Shown piece by piece: positions 19,325-31,237 of a DNA stretch of 64,000 bases. The first letter of the stretch is position 1, and each line of letters begins with the position of its first letter. Below the pieces are notes generated by a model. The model was given only the letters and a program-made list of their open reading frames with translations, did not search any database and was not told the origin of the DNA. Source of the stretch: Effusibacillus pohliae DSM 22757 (GTDB lineage: Bacteria; Bacillota; Bacilli; Tumebacillales; Effusibacillaceae); the NCBI RefSeq assembly GCF_000376225.1, contig NZ_AQXL01000123.1:1-64000 (forward strand). Reading direction: 5' to 3'. The translations under genes and the position numbers were made by a program.

Positions 19325-20011
19325 ATGATCGAGATGCATAACGTGTGGAAGACCTATCCGAACGGCGTCTCGGCTTTAAACGGAATTGACGTGAAAATCG
19401 ACCGAGGCGAATTTGTGTATGTGGTCGGACCGAGCGGAGCGGGAAAATCCACCTTTATCAAATTGATGTACCGGGAAGTCAAACCCACGAAGGGTACGAT
19501 TTACGTCAACGGATTCAATGTCGACCGGCTGAAAGAGCGGAAAATTCCACTGTTGCGCCGGCAAATCGGCGTTGTGTTCCAGGATTTCAAGCTGCTGCCG
19601 CAGCTGACGGCGGCGGAAAATGTAGCGTTTGCGATGGAAGTGATTGAGGCTCCCCGGAGGAAAATCAAGCAACGCGTAAAAGAAGTAATGGAGTTGGTGG
19701 GGCTCGGTGACAAACTGAATAACCTGCCGAACCAACTGTCCGGGGGCGAGCAGCAACGGGTGGCGGTCGCCCGCGCGCTGGTGAACAAACCGGCTGTGAT
19801 CATCGCGGACGAGCCCACCGGCAATCTGGACCCGGAAACTTCCTGGGAGATTATGAATCTGTTCGACAAAATCAACCAACAGGGCACAACGATCGTGATG
19901 GCGACTCACAACAAGGAGATCGTCAACACGATGAAACGGCGGGTACTGGCGATCGAGGACGGACGGATTGTGCGCGACGAACGACAGGGGGCATACGGAT
20001 ATGAAGATTAG
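19325..20011 (+). CDS. ftsE: Cell-division ABC ATPase FtsE
   Basis: Cytosolic ATPase of the FtsEX complex, which drives peptidoglycan hydrolases at the membrane (in Bacillus the hydrolase CwlO). 228 residues from ATG 19325, the B. subtilis length; the track of upstream codons to 19223 is unrelated. Walker [10 protein letters not shown] is at 35-43, the signature [14 protein letters not shown] near 137-150, and Walker B VIIADEP near 158. [16 protein letters not shown] is the FtsE-type Q-loop region. Overlaps ftsX by 11 bp. Confidence 0.95.
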   Translation: MIEMHNVWKTYPNGVSALNGIDVKIDRGEFVYVVGPSGAGKSTFIKLMYREVKPTKGTIYVNGFNVDRLKERKIPLLRRQIGVVFQDFKLLPQLTAAENVAFAMEVIEAPRRKIKQRVKEVMELVGLGDKLNNLPNQLSGGEQQRVAVARALVNKPAVIIADEPTGNLDPETSWEIMNLFDKINQQGTTIVMATHNKEIVNTMKRRVLAIEDGRIVRDERQGAYGYED

Positions 20012-20882
20012 CACACTGTTTCGTCACATCCGGGAAGGTCTGAAAAATATGGGGCGCAACGGATGGATGACATTTGCCGCCATCGGATCGGTCGTGGTGT
20101 CGCTGCTGATCCTTGGCGTGTTCCTGACGGTGGCGATGAATTTGCAGGCGCTCACCAAAGATGTGGAATCGCAGGTGCAAATGGACGTGTTCATCCTGCA
20201 AGGGACCTCCCGCGCCGATATCCAGAAAGTGGAGGACAAGCTGAAAGCGTTGCCCGGCGTCAAATCGGTCGAATTTGTCGCAAAGGAAGACGCCGTCAAG
20301 CAAATGGTGGAGAAATACAAGGAGCACCGGGATCTGTTCTCCGGTTTGGAAATGGAAAATCCGCTGCCTGACAAATTTGTCGTGAAAGCGGAGAATCCGC
20401 GTGATACGCTGAAGCTGGCCGACCAGATCCGGACGTTTCCGTTTGTCGAAAAGGTGAAAGACGGCCGCGACACGGTCGAAAAGCTGTTCCGCGTAATGGA
20501 CGTGGTCCGCTGGGTGGGTGGCGCTCTGATTGTCGGCCTGGCGCTGACGGCCGTCTTCCTCATCTCGAATACGATCAAGATCACGATCTATTCGCGCCGG
20601 CGCGAAATCGAAATCATGAAGCTGGTCGGCGCCACCAACTGGTTCATCCGCTGGCCGTTTTTCTTTGAAGGGCTGCTGATGGGGGCTTTGGGTGCACTGA
20701 TTCCGATCGGTCTGCTGGTTGCCGGCTATTCGTACGCGTTGGGCAACTTTGCCAATACGTTTATTCCTTTGATCCCGCTGCAATCGTTGGTGGTTCAGGT
20801 GGGCGGAGCACTGCTTTTGATCGGTTCGTTGATCGGCATTTTCGGATCGACCTTCTCCGTTCGCAAATTCCTCAAAATCTGA
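20001..20882 (+). CDS. ftsX: Cell-division ABC permease FtsX
   Basis: Membrane partner of FtsE. 293 residues. One transmembrane helix lies at about residues 22-46, followed by a roughly 120-residue extracytoplasmic domain and then three helices from about 175 to the end, the FtsX layout. The conserved cytoplasmic loop SRRREIEIMKLVGATNWFIR is present. ATG 20001 lies within the end of ftsE and has GGGGG upstream. The B. subtilis locus has the same ftsE-ftsX-ctpB order. Confidence 0.95.
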   Translation: MKISTLFRHIREGLKNMGRNGWMTFAAIGSVVVSLLILGVFLTVAMNLQALTKDVESQVQMDVFILQGTSRADIQKVEDKLKALPGVKSVEFVAKEDAVKQMVEKYKEHRDLFSGLEMENPLPDKFVVKAENPRDTLKLADQIRTFPFVEKVKDGRDTVEKLFRVMDVVRWVGGALIVGLALTAVFLISNTIKITIYSRRREIEIMKLVGATNWFIRWPFFFEGLLMGALGALIPIGLLVAGYSYALGNFANTFIPLIPLQSLVVQVGGALLLIGSLIGIFGSTFSVRKFLKI

Positions 20883-20959
20883 ACCTTGCTTGGCAAGTAC
20901 TAGACTGACAACTTGTCTCATATACTCGCTGTGAGACAGGAGACAAAGGCGGTGAATCG

Positions 20960-22384
20960 ATGCATCTGCGCAAACGCACCCTCGCCCTGTTGCTGGTTGT
21001 TTCGTTGTTGACCGGAGCCGCTTCCACCTACGGGTTTTTGCAGTGGAGAACGGGTGGCATGTCGGTTGCCGGTGTCGCGTTCGGGTCCGGGCAGCAGGCG
21101 GCCAATTTTGCCAAATTCAACGAAGTCTACCAGACGATTCGAGGGAACTACTACCAGGAAGTCGATGACCAAAAACTGCTTGATGGCGCCATATCCGGCA
21201 TGATCGCCGCCCTTGGCGATCCGTATTCCACCTATATGGACAAGGAAACGGCCGACCAGTTTCATATGTCCCTCTCCTCTTCGTTTGAGGGAATTGGCGC
21301 GACAATCGAATCGATCGACGGCCGCGTCACGATCGCTTCCCCGATCAAGGGATCGCCGGCGGAAAAAGCGGGACTGCGCGCGGGCGACCAGATCCGCAAA
21401 GTGAACGGCCAGACACTGGACGGCATGGACATCAACCAGGCGGTCTTGCTGATTCGCGGCAAGAAAGGCACAAAAGCCGAGCTGGAAATCACGCGTCCCG
21501 GTTCGCCCGATGTGCTGCATGTGACGATCGTTCGCGACGAAATTCCGCTGGAGACGGTCTACGGGGAGAATCTCGGGAACGGGATCGGCAAGATCCAGAT
21601 TACCTCTTTCTCCGAACAAACGGCGAAACGGTTTGAGGAAGAGCTCAAAAAGCTGGAAGCACAAGGCATCAAAGGGTTGATCATCGACGTTCGCGACAAC
21701 CCGGGCGGTCTGTTGGATCAGGTGAACGAAATCGCCAACTTGCTGGTTCCGAACAAAGGCGTGATTTTGCAAGTTGAGTACCGGGACGGCCATAAAGATG
21801 TGATCAAATCGACTCTGCAAACGGCCAAGTATCCGATCGTCTGCCTGATCAACGGCGGTTCCGCAAGCGCCTCCGAAATTCTGGCGGCCGCGCTGAAAGA
21901 GTCGGGCGGTTACCCGCTGGTCGGCGAAAAGACGTTTGGCAAGGGCACTGTCCAGACCAGCCACGATTTTAAAGACGGGTCGAACTTCAAGTATACGATG
22001 GCAAAATGGTTAACCCCGAAAGGCAACTGGATTCACAAAAAAGGCGTGGAACCCGATTATCAGGTATCGCAGCCGGTGTACTTCAATCTGCCGGCGCTCA
22101 ATCCGGACACTCCGTTAAAGCGTGACATGACCGGAGCGGCAGTGAAGACGCTGCAGCAGATGCTGATCGGAGTAGGCTTGGTTCCGGGCAGGGACGACGG
22201 ATATTTCAGCACGCAAACGGAAGAAGCGGTGAAAACGTTCCAGCGGATGAACGGCCTGCCGGTGACCGGCGTGGTGGAAGGACAAACCACCGTCAAATTG
22301 ATGGACGTGATCCGCGAAAAGAAGAAAACGAACGACACGCAGCTTGAAAAAGCGATTTCCGTGTTGCAATCGATGATCAAATAG
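20960..22384 (+). CDS. ctpB: Carboxy-terminal processing protease CtpB (S41)
   Basis: Secreted, membrane-anchored serine protease. In B. subtilis the homologue cleaves SpoIVFA during sporulation. 474 residues: signal anchor at 5-25, PDZ domain at about 105-190, S41 catalytic core at about 200-375, and a peptidoglycan-binding domain at the C-terminus (MTGAAVKTLQQMLIGVG). The Ser-Lys-Gln triad is visible: Ser303 in GSASASE, Lys328 and Gln332 in TFGKGTVQ. Own RBS; located 77 bp after ftsX. Confidence 0.93.
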   Translation: MHLRKRTLALLLVVSLLTGAASTYGFLQWRTGGMSVAGVAFGSGQQAANFAKFNEVYQTIRGNYYQEVDDQKLLDGAISGMIAALGDPYSTYMDKETADQFHMSLSSSFEGIGATIESIDGRVTIASPIKGSPAEKAGLRAGDQIRKVNGQTLDGMDINQAVLLIRGKKGTKAELEITRPGSPDVLHVTIVRDEIPLETVYGENLGNGIGKIQITSFSEQTAKRFEEELKKLEAQGIKGLIIDVRDNPGGLLDQVNEIANLLVPNKGVILQVEYRDGHKDVIKSTLQTAKYPIVCLINGGSASASEILAAALKESGGYPLVGEKTFGKGTVQTSHDFKDGSNFKYTMAKWLTPKGNWIHKKGVEPDYQVSQPVYFNLPALNPDTPLKRDMTGAAVKTLQQMLIGVGLVPGRDDGYFSTQTEEAVKTFQRMNGLPVTGVVEGQTTVKLMDVIREKKKTNDTQLEKAISVLQSMIK

Positions 22385-22412
22385 CAGGTAATGACGGTCT
22401 TGCCGTCGAATA

Positions 22413-22447
22413 TTCCCTTGAGGACGAACGTTCTCAAGGGGTTTTTT
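22413..22447 (+). terminator. Terminator after ctpB
   Basis: CCCTTGAGGAC pairs with GTTCTCAAGGG over a 4-base loop, followed by T6. It overlaps the start region of the next gene's leader. Confidence 0.9.
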
Positions 22448-22468
22448 GTTTCAGGGGGGGAATGGCTG

Positions 22469-23755
22469 ATGCAGGTGTGGCCTTTTGTTTCGGAGTTGGC
22501 ACGGGGATTTGGCGGAATCCTGCTGCAGCCGTTCTTTTACGTCGCGATTCTTTTGGTGTACCTGCAATACCGCAGACAAGTCCAGCTGGAACGAAAAATG
22601 TTCGGCGTCCGTGTGACATCAGCCGAATCGCAGACCGTCCGATCGCTGGCGTACGGGATTTTGGGCGGTGCGGCGGCGACGCTTCTGATCGCCGGGATCG
22701 GCATCGTGCTGAACCCGACCGACTTTGTTTATGTGTGGGCGGTCACGGTCCTGCTGGCGTTGTTCAACTTGCGGTTTATCTGTTTTGCCTACGGGGGCGG
22801 CATTTTGTCCGTGCTGGCGTTGGGGCTCAAGGCGTTGCCGGAGTATTCGATCCGCTGGCCGTGGCTGGCCGACACATACGCCAATCTGCGGGCTCTGTCA
22901 GTTCCGCATTTGCTGGCGCTGGTTGCCACACTGCATCTGGTGGAAGCGTTGTTGGTGTGGCTGCAGGGAAAAGAAGGAGCGAGTCCTGTGTTCATACAGG
23001 GAAAACGGGGGCGGCTGATCGGCGGCTTCATCCTGCAGAAGTTCTGGGTGTTACCGTTGGCGGCTGTGGTGGTGACCGGAAGCGGCGGACTGCAACCGCC
23101 CGCCTGGTGGATCCTGCTACCGGCAGCCGCCGTACAGGGGCTGCAAATCTTTCCGATTCCAGCCGTACTTGGTTATTCGGGTGTGGCGCTGTCCCGCCAT
23201 CCGGCCGAAAAAGCGGCGAGAACCGCCGGCTGCCTCGCCCTGTACGCGATCATCCTGCTGGGGCTGACGCTGCTTGGGGACAGGTGGGTTCCTGCTTTGC
23301 TGTGGGCGGCGGCGGTATTTTCGCCGGCCGCGCACGAACTGCTGATCAAATGGGACATGCAGGACGAAAAAGTTCGCCAGCCCCGCTTTGTCAAGCCGCT
23401 GCAAGGGTTGCGCATCCTGGCCGTACTGCCGGGAAGTCCGGCGGAAAGCTTGGAGCTGAAACCGGGCGAGGTGATTGTGAAGGCGAACGGAGTGCCGGTC
23501 AACACACCGTTTGATCTGCACTTTGCGCTGAACCAAAATCCGGCTTTTATCAAACTGGAAGTGGTGGACGAACAAGGGGAAATCCGGTTTGCGGGCAAAC
23601 CGCGCTTTACGGGGGAACCCCACAGTCTGGGGCTGATCCTGGTGCCGGATGAGAGCACGCAGGAATATGTGCGCCTCGACGCGCCCCCGCTGTGGAAACG
23701 CATCCGCGATTCATTCGGCAGGGCGGCAAAGCGGAAGAAAAACACAACGGCGTAA
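22469..23755 (+). CDS. minJ: PDZ-containing polytopic membrane protein, MinJ-like
   Basis: 428 residues from ATG 22469, with GGGGGG 8 bases upstream. Some eight hydrophobic segments occupy residues 10-310, followed by a C-terminal PDZ-like domain (about 325-400) with GLRILAVLPGSPAESLELKPGEVI. This is the layout of B. subtilis MinJ (YvjD), which links DivIVA at poles and septum to MinD, and the gene sits directly after ctpB as in Bacillus. The function is inferred from architecture and synteny because sequence conservation in this family is low. Confidence 0.75.
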   Translation: MQVWPFVSELARGFGGILLQPFFYVAILLVYLQYRRQVQLERKMFGVRVTSAESQTVRSLAYGILGGAAATLLIAGIGIVLNPTDFVYVWAVTVLLALFNLRFICFAYGGGILSVLALGLKALPEYSIRWPWLADTYANLRALSVPHLLALVATLHLVEALLVWLQGKEGASPVFIQGKRGRLIGGFILQKFWVLPLAAVVVTGSGGLQPPAWWILLPAAAVQGLQIFPIPAVLGYSGVALSRHPAEKAARTAGCLALYAIILLGLTLLGDRWVPALLWAAAVFSPAAHELLIKWDMQDEKVRQPRFVKPLQGLRILAVLPGSPAESLELKPGEVIVKANGVPVNTPFDLHFALNQNPAFIKLEVVDEQGEIRFAGKPRFTGEPHSLGLILVPDESTQEYVRLDAPPLWKRIRDSFGRAAKRKKNTTA

Positions 23756-23789
23756 CGATGGAAACTTGTGACAACAGGAGGAAGCGGAA

Positions 23790-24599
23790 ATGGATATCAC
23801 GACAATCCTCGGCCTGATTCTCGGTGTCGGCTTTTTGACGGGGGCGTTTGTGCTGGAAGGCGGACATATCGGCTCCCTGTTTCAGGGAACCGCCGCCATG
23901 ATTGTGATTGGCGGGACGTTGGCGGCACTGATGGTCAGCACTCCGCTGGAACAACTGAAGCAATTGCCGAAGATCCTGAAAATCGCATTTACCCACAAGC
24001 CGAAGGATCCGCTGGATGTGATCGACGAACTGGTGTCACTGGCGACGATCGCCCGCCGGGAAGGGATCCTGGCGCTGGAAGAAAAGATCGAATCGTATGA
24101 TGACGATTTTTTTAAAAATGGAATCCGCTTGGTCGTTGACGGGGTGGACCCGGAACTGGTGCGCAGCATCATGGAAACCGAGCTGTCGTTCATCGAGGAC
24201 CGCCATTCGAAAGGGGCAGCCCTCTTCGAGCAGGCGGGCGGTTTTGCGCCGACGATGGGGATCATCGGAACGGTGATGGGGCTGGTGCATGTGCTCTCGA
24301 ACCTGGAGGACGCCAGCAAACTAGGACCCTCGATCGCCGTCGCGTTCATTGCTACGCTCTACGGCGTCGCTTCCGCCAACGTGGTGTGGCTGCCGATCGC
24401 CAACAAGCTGAAGGTGCGCAGCAAGCAGGAAATTTTGATCCGCGAACTGATGATCGAAGGCATCCTGTCGATTCAGGCAGGTGAGAACCCGAGCATTCTC
24501 GGGCAGAAACTGAAAGTGTTCCTGGCGCCCGCGAATCGCGAAAAGAAAGAGGAAACAGCCGGGCGGGAGGTAGGCGAGGCGGATGTCGAGACGGCGTAA
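23790..24599 (+). CDS. motA: Flagellar motor stator protein MotA
   Basis: Four-helix stator subunit that, with MotB, forms the ion channel powering flagellar rotation. 269 residues. N-terminal helices are ILGLILGVGFLTGAFVLEGG and FQGTAAMIVIGGTLAALMV. The large cytoplasmic loop (about 60-155) carries the charged torque-generating segment. The last two helices include FAPTMGIIGTVMGLVHVL and FIATLYGVASANVVWLPI. Stop overlaps motB by 17 bp. The flagellar genes it serves lie outside the window. Proton versus sodium use cannot be settled from this alone. Confidence 0.92.
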   Translation: MDITTILGLILGVGFLTGAFVLEGGHIGSLFQGTAAMIVIGGTLAALMVSTPLEQLKQLPKILKIAFTHKPKDPLDVIDELVSLATIARREGILALEEKIESYDDDFFKNGIRLVVDGVDPELVRSIMETELSFIEDRHSKGAALFEQAGGFAPTMGIIGTVMGLVHVLSNLEDASKLGPSIAVAFIATLYGVASANVVWLPIANKLKVRSKQEILIRELMIEGILSIQAGENPSILGQKLKVFLAPANREKKEETAGREVGEADVETA

Positions 24600-25335
24600 C
24601 TCCCATGCCGGCACGCATGAAAACCATGAGCGCTGGCTGTTGACCTATGCGGATCTGATCACGCTACTGATGATTTTTTTCGTCGTGTTATACGCGATGT
24701 CAAAAATCGACATCACTCGGTACGAGCAACTTGCGATCTCCCTGAATCAGTCGTTTTACGACGGTTCGACCGGTGTGATGAGAACGAAATTTGAGAAGTC
24801 GCAGGGGCAACCGAACGAAGCGGGCAACTCGGTCGACAAACAGACGCTGGAAGCGAGCCGTAAACTGGCGGAAGAAACCCAGCGTTTGAAGGAAGCGGAG
24901 CAGAAGCTGAAACAGTACATCCAACAAAACAACCTGGGCGACAAAGTGATGGTGGAACTGAACGAAAGAGGTGTGCAAATCACGTTGCGTGATGTGGCGC
25001 TGTACGACACCGGCTCGGCGGTGATCAAACCGGAAGCGGAACGGATTCTCGACGGGATTGCCCCATTTTTAAAGGCGCTGCCGAATAAAATTTCGGTCGA
25101 AGGCCACACCGACAATGTGCCGATCCGCAACAGCCAGTTCCGGTCCAATTTTGACCTGTCGGCCGCGCGGGCGCTCAACGTGCTGTATTATTTGCAAACT
25201 CGCGAGGTGAAGCCGGATCGGCTGTCGGCAACCGGATACGGCGAGTATATGCCGGTGGCAAGCAACGACACGCCGGAAGGGCGGGCCGCCAATCGGCGGG
25301 TTAACATTCTCATTTTGCGCAGCGCTGTCCAGTGA
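24583..25335 (+). CDS. motB: Flagellar motor stator protein MotB
   Basis: Stator subunit that conducts the ion and anchors the motor to peptidoglycan. 250 residues: a single transmembrane helix after WLLTYADLITLLMIFF, with the essential ion-binding Asp24. A coiled linker (about 85-112: EASRKLAEETQRLKEAEQKL) follows, then an OmpA-like peptidoglycan-binding domain at about 120-248 with VEGHTDNVPI and RRVNI. Overlaps motA. The YADLITLLMIFF segment resembles both proton (MotB) and sodium (MotS) types. Confidence 0.93.
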   Translation: MSRRRNSHAGTHENHERWLLTYADLITLLMIFFVVLYAMSKIDITRYEQLAISLNQSFYDGSTGVMRTKFEKSQGQPNEAGNSVDKQTLEASRKLAEETQRLKEAEQKLKQYIQQNNLGDKVMVELNERGVQITLRDVALYDTGSAVIKPEAERILDGIAPFLKALPNKISVEGHTDNVPIRNSQFRSNFDLSAARALNVLYYLQTREVKPDRLSATGYGEYMPVASNDTPEGRAANRRVNILILRSAVQ

Positions 25336-25400
25336 CCGTTGGCAGATTGAAAAAACAGGTTCAAACTAGTGGCATTCAACCAATATACATTCCGGACGTC

Positions 25401-25459
25401 AAAAAAGCTTCCTCTATATAATGGGCAGTTCGTCAGAAGTGCCTCGGAGGAAGCTTTTT
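25401..25459. terminator. Bidirectional terminator after motAB
   Basis: AAAAAAGCTTCCTC pairs with GAGGAAGCTTTTT across a loop of about 30 bases. The long A/T flanks allow termination from either side. Confidence 0.7.
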
Positions 25460-25503
25460 CATTATGCCCAATTCTGCAAGTGGATTTTTTTTCTCGGTTC
25501 CGC

Positions 25504-25523
25504 TACAATAGAACAGAAGTTCG
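25504..25523 (+). promoter_or_regulatory. uvrB promoter with LexA (SOS) box
   Basis: A -10 TACAAT (25504-25509) is immediately followed by GAACAGAAGTTCG at 25511-25523. This matches the Gram-positive LexA/DinR box CGAACN4GTTCG at all but the first base. The -35 is poor (TGGATT, 17 bp upstream). SOS induction of uvrBA is known in Bacillus; its use here is inferred from the site. Confidence 0.75.
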
Positions 25524-25616
25524 TGTTCGGTTTCTATAGTCTGGTTGCACAATAAAAATGTTATGTTACCTGCCGGTCGAAGGAGTATAATAGGAGGTAT
25601 GGAAAGGGTGGGGATG

Positions 25617-27602
<1,986 letters not shown>

Positions 27603-27604
27603 GC

Positions 27605-27720
27605 AAGCTGCCGCGTTTGGTGGCGGTGGTTTGACCGGTTGCACCGTTGGTTGAAATGGAGTGAGTAAGCCGTGCGTTTGGCGAGGCGGCTTGACCGGCT
27701 GCAACTTTGTCGAAGCGGCT
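27605..27720 (+). repeat. Imperfect tandem duplication between uvrB and uvrA
   Basis: Two units about 60 bp apart share a 19-mer with three differences: GGTGGTTTGACCGGTTGCA at 27625-27643 and GGCGGCTTGACCGGCTGCA at 27685-27703. Similarity extends upstream through GCGTTTGG. No reading frame is convincing in this 242-bp gap. Confidence 0.55.
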
Positions 27721-27844
27721 TGTCAGGTGCGGTACATCCCTGTTTTGCATCCTTTTTTTCGCGCCGTGGTCGATTCGACAACGGGCCGGCCGCTTTCGAC
27801 GTTTTTCCCGGGAAATGTAGAAACGTGCAGAAAAGGAGAGCTTT

Positions 27845-30730
27845 ATGGCACAGGAATATATCGTCGTCAAAGGTGCGCGCGTCCATAACCTGAAAAATAT
27901 CGATGTGCAGATTCCCAGAGACAAGCTGGTCGTGTTGACCGGCCTCAGCGGCTCCGGGAAATCTTCGCTTGCGTTCGACACGATTTACGCGGAGGGGCAA
28001 CGCCGCTATGTCGAATCGTTGTCCGCTTATGCCCGGCAGTTTTTGGGGCAGATGGACAAACCGGATGTCGATTCGATTGACGGGTTGTCGCCTGCCATCT
28101 CGATCGACCAAAAAACGACCAGCCGCAATCCCCGTTCAACGGTCGGCACGGTAACCGAGATCTACGATTATTTGCGGCTGCTGTTTGCCCGCGTCGGACA
28201 ACCTTTCTGCCCTAACTGCGACATTCCGATCGCTTCGCAAACGGTCGAGCAAATGGTGGACCATGTGCTGGAATTGCCGGAACGGACGAAGATCCAGATT
28301 TTCGCTCCGCTGATTCGTGGGCGCAAGGGAGAGCACAGCAAACTGTTCGATGACATCCGCAAGCAAGGCTATGTCCGCGTCCGCGTCGACGGCGAAATTC
28401 GCGATTTGTCGGAAGACATCGAACTGGAAAAAAACAAGAAGCACACGATCGAAGTGGTGGTCGACCGGATCGTGGTGAAAGACGATGTGGCAACCCGCCT
28501 TGCTGACTCCCTGGAGACCGCCTTGAACCTGTCGGGCGGCATTGTGACCGTCGGGGTGGTCGGCGGGGAGGAGATGATTTTTTCGCAAAATCTGGGCTGC
28601 CCGGAATGCGGATTCTCCTTGCCGGAACTGAGCCCGCGCATGTTTTCGTTCAACTCGCCGTACGGGGCGTGCGAAACCTGCTCGGGACTCGGGACGAACA
28701 TGGAAGTCGACCCTGATCTGGTACTGCCGGACCGTTCGAAAACGTTGGCGGAAGGGGCGTTTGTCCCGTGGGCCGGTTCGTCGTCCAATTACTACCCGCA
28801 ACTGCTGGCGTCCGCTTGCAAACATTTCGGCATTCCGATGGATGTGCCGGTAGAGGAGATCCCGCAAGACAAGCTGGATAAACTTTTGTACGGCGCGCCA
28901 AGAGAGAAAATCCGCTTTCATTATGAAAACGACTTCGGACAGACGAAAGTGGCGGAAGTGTTGTTCGAGGGGTTGATTCCCAACCTGGAGCGGCGCTACC
29001 GGGAAACGGCGTCCGATTACGTGCGGGAATTCATCGAGGAGTTTATGAGCTCCAAGCCGTGTCCCGCCTGCAACGGCGACCGGCTGAAACCGGAAGTGCT
29101 GGCGGTTCGCATTAACGGCTGCAATATCGCGGAAGTCACACGTCTGTCGGTGAACGAGGCGCTCGATTTCTTCGAAAACCTCCGCCTCACGGACAAGCAA
29201 GAGGCGATCGCACGTTTGATTCTCAAGGAGATTCGCTCCCGGCTTGGATTTTTGCGAAATGTCGGGCTGGACTACCTGTCGCTCAGCCGGGCGGCCGGAA
29301 CGCTCTCCGGTGGAGAAGCCCAGCGGATTCGGCTGGCGACGCAGATCGGCTCCGCTTTGACCGGGGTGCTGTATGTGCTCGACGAACCGTCGATCGGCCT
29401 GCACCAGCGGGATAACGTGCGGCTGATCAGGACGCTCGAACACATGCGCGATCTCGGCAACACATTGATTGTCGTCGAACATGACGAAGATACGATGCTG
29501 GCGTCCGATTACATCATCGACATCGGACCGGGGGCGGGGATTCACGGCGGACAGGTGGTGGCGCAAGGAACGCCGGAACAGATCATGCAGGATGAGAATT
29601 CCTTGACCGGCCAGTATCTGTCCGGCAAGAAAATGATTCCGGTTCCCGACAGGCGGCGCAAGCCGAACGGCAAGTGGCTGGAAATCCAGGGGGCCTGCGA
29701 AAACAATCTGAAAAATATCAACGTCAAAATTCCGCTCGGTGTGTTCACTTGCGTGACGGGTGTGTCCGGGTCAGGCAAGTCGACGCTGGTGAACGAAATC
29801 TTGTACAAAGCGCTTGCCCAGCAGTTGAACGGGGCCCGTACCAAACCGGGTGCGCACAAGAAGATCAGCGGGCTGGAACATCTCGATAAGGTGATCGACA
29901 TCGACCAATCGCCGATCGGCCGGACACCCCGTTCCAATCCGGCGACATACACGGGGGTGTTTGACGACATCCGGGACGTGTTCGCCACCACCAATGAGGC
30001 GAAAATCCGCGGCTACAAAAAAGGCAGATTTTCGTTCAACGTGAAAGGCGGCCGCTGTGAAGCGTGCCGCGGCGATGGGATTATCAAAATCGAAATGCAC
30101 TTCCTGCCGGATGTGTACGTACCGTGCGAGGTCTGCAAAGGGCGGCGCTATAACCGGGAGACGTTGGAAGTCAAGTACAAGGGCAAAAGCATCGCGGATG
30201 TGCTCGACATGACGGTGGAGGACGCACTGGAATTCTTTAAAAATGTGCCGCGCATTCAACGCAAACTGCAGACGTTAAATGATGTCGGTCTTGGCTATAT
30301 CCGGTTGGGCCAGCCTGCAACCACGCTGTCCGGTGGGGAAGCGCAGCGGGTCAAGCTGGCGTCCGAACTGCACCGGCGCAGCAACGGACGAACGATGTAC
30401 ATTTTGGATGAGCCGACCACCGGCCTGCATATCGCCGATATTGAGCGCTTGCTGCAAGTGCTGCAGCGGCTCGTCGATGCGGGGGATACGGTGCTGGTAA
30501 TCGAACACAACCTGGAAGTGATCAAGACGGCCGACTACCTGATCGATCTCGGGCCAGAAGGCGGCGACCGGGGCGGTAGGATCGTTGCGGCGGGAACGCC
30601 GGAAGAGGTGGCCAAGGTGCCAGAATCGCATACAGGGGCATTTCTCGGGCCGATTTTGGAGCGGGACAAACAGCGGGCCAAACAGCGACAGGGCAAGTCG
30701 ACAGCGAAAACAGGCGCGGCGGTTTCGTAG
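27845..30730 (+). CDS. uvrA: UvrABC excision nuclease subunit A
   Basis: DNA-damage recognition ATPase of nucleotide excision repair. 961 residues, family length. It has two ABC-type halves: Walker [10 protein letters not shown] near residue 31 and GVSGSGKST near 640, signatures [14 protein letters not shown] and [14 protein letters not shown], and Walker [13 protein letters not shown] and [12 protein letters not shown]. Zinc-binding cysteine pairs are seen in CPECGF...CETCSGLG and CEACRGDG...[22 protein letters not shown] before ATG 27845. Likely co-transcribed with uvrB under LexA control. Confidence 0.97.
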   Translation: MAQEYIVVKGARVHNLKNIDVQIPRDKLVVLTGLSGSGKSSLAFDTIYAEGQRRYVESLSAYARQFLGQMDKPDVDSIDGLSPAISIDQKTTSRNPRSTVGTVTEIYDYLRLLFARVGQPFCPNCDIPIASQTVEQMVDHVLELPERTKIQIFAPLIRGRKGEHSKLFDDIRKQGYVRVRVDGEIRDLSEDIELEKNKKHTIEVVVDRIVVKDDVATRLADSLETALNLSGGIVTVGVVGGEEMIFSQNLGCPECGFSLPELSPRMFSFNSPYGACETCSGLGTNMEVDPDLVLPDRSKTLAEGAFVPWAGSSSNYYPQLLASACKHFGIPMDVPVEEIPQDKLDKLLYGAPREKIRFHYENDFGQTKVAEVLFEGLIPNLERRYRETASDYVREFIEEFMSSKPCPACNGDRLKPEVLAVRINGCNIAEVTRLSVNEALDFFENLRLTDKQEAIARLILKEIRSRLGFLRNVGLDYLSLSRAAGTLSGGEAQRIRLATQIGSALTGVLYVLDEPSIGLHQRDNVRLIRTLEHMRDLGNTLIVVEHDEDTMLASDYIIDIGPGAGIHGGQVVAQGTPEQIMQDENSLTGQYLSGKKMIPVPDRRRKPNGKWLEIQGACENNLKNINVKIPLGVFTCVTGVSGSGKSTLVNEILYKALAQQLNGARTKPGAHKKISGLEHLDKVIDIDQSPIGRTPRSNPATYTGVFDDIRDVFATTNEAKIRGYKKGRFSFNVKGGRCEACRGDGIIKIEMHFLPDVYVPCEVCKGRRYNRETLEVKYKGKSIADVLDMTVEDALEFFKNVPRIQRKLQTLNDVGLGYIRLGQPATTLSGGEAQRVKLASELHRRSNGRTMYILDEPTTGLHIADIERLLQVLQRLVDAGDTVLVIEHNLEVIKTADYLIDLGPEGGDRGGRIVAAGTPEEVAKVPESHTGAFLGPILERDKQRAKQRQGKSTAKTGAAVS

Positions 30731-30779
30731 GCGGCTCATTTTGGCGCTTACTCGCATTCTGCAAACGAAAGTCTGAAAA

Positions 30780-30820
30780 ACAGAAGCCGCTAGAAGAGAC
30801 ACAGCGGCTTCTGTCGTTTT
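30780..30820 (+). terminator. Terminator after uvrA
   Basis: ACAGAAGCCGCT pairs perfectly with AGCGGCTTCTGT over an 11-base loop, followed by CGTTTT. Confidence 0.87.
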
Positions 30821-31139
30821 GGCTCCCCTGCAAAAGCGGGCGGAGAGTAGTTACATTCAGCGATGGCGGTGGCGACGGCAGCGGACAAGAACGCTTTGGC
30901 CGGGCTTCAAAACGATTGTGATGCGACGGCGGCGACGCATGTGGTTCCCCCCTTTCTTTTCAGGTACTATATTATATAAGGGAAGGTTGTTCGGGGAAAG
31001 GGACGGGAGACAGGGGCAAGAGTCTGTTTTCGCAAGAGGGATGAGGAGAATTTGCTGACTCATCGCGTTTCTATGTAGAAAGCGAACGGTCAGGGAGGTT
31101 GATCGTTCGTATACAGCCGATCAAAAGGAGCGATTGACT
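30821..31139. other. Intergenic region upstream of the pspC remnant
   Basis: No gene is visible. An AT-rich block TACTATATTATATAA (about 30964-30978) looks like a promoter -10 region. A hairpin CGAACGGTCA/TGATCGTTCG lies at about 31083-31109 with GGGAGG in its loop. An AGGAG RBS precedes the remnant's ATG at 31140. Confidence 0.4.
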
Positions 31140-31222
31140 ATGAAAAAATTGTTTCGTTCCCGCAAAGAGCGAGTGATCGCCGGTGTGTGTGGCTGTGCAT
31201 CATTATTCCGGTCGAGCGTTAG
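31140..31222 (+). pseudogene. PspC-domain (YvlC-like) remnant with internal deletion
   Basis: A good RBS and ATG open with MKKLFRSRKERVIAGVCG, the canonical PspC N-terminus. Instead of the following membrane helix, the sequence jumps, one frame away, to CIIIPVER and a TAG stop, which looks like the usual PspC tail (IIxPEE type). Roughly 30-40 codons are missing, with a frameshift at the joint inside GTGTGTGTGGCTGTG. The TAG directly abuts the yvlD Shine-Dalgarno, so the original stop-RBS context is preserved. In B. subtilis yvlC and yvlD are adjacent. Read in the first frame it would give a 35-residue peptide ending at 31247. Confidence 0.75.
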
Positions 31223-31237
31223 GAGGTGGAAACCATC

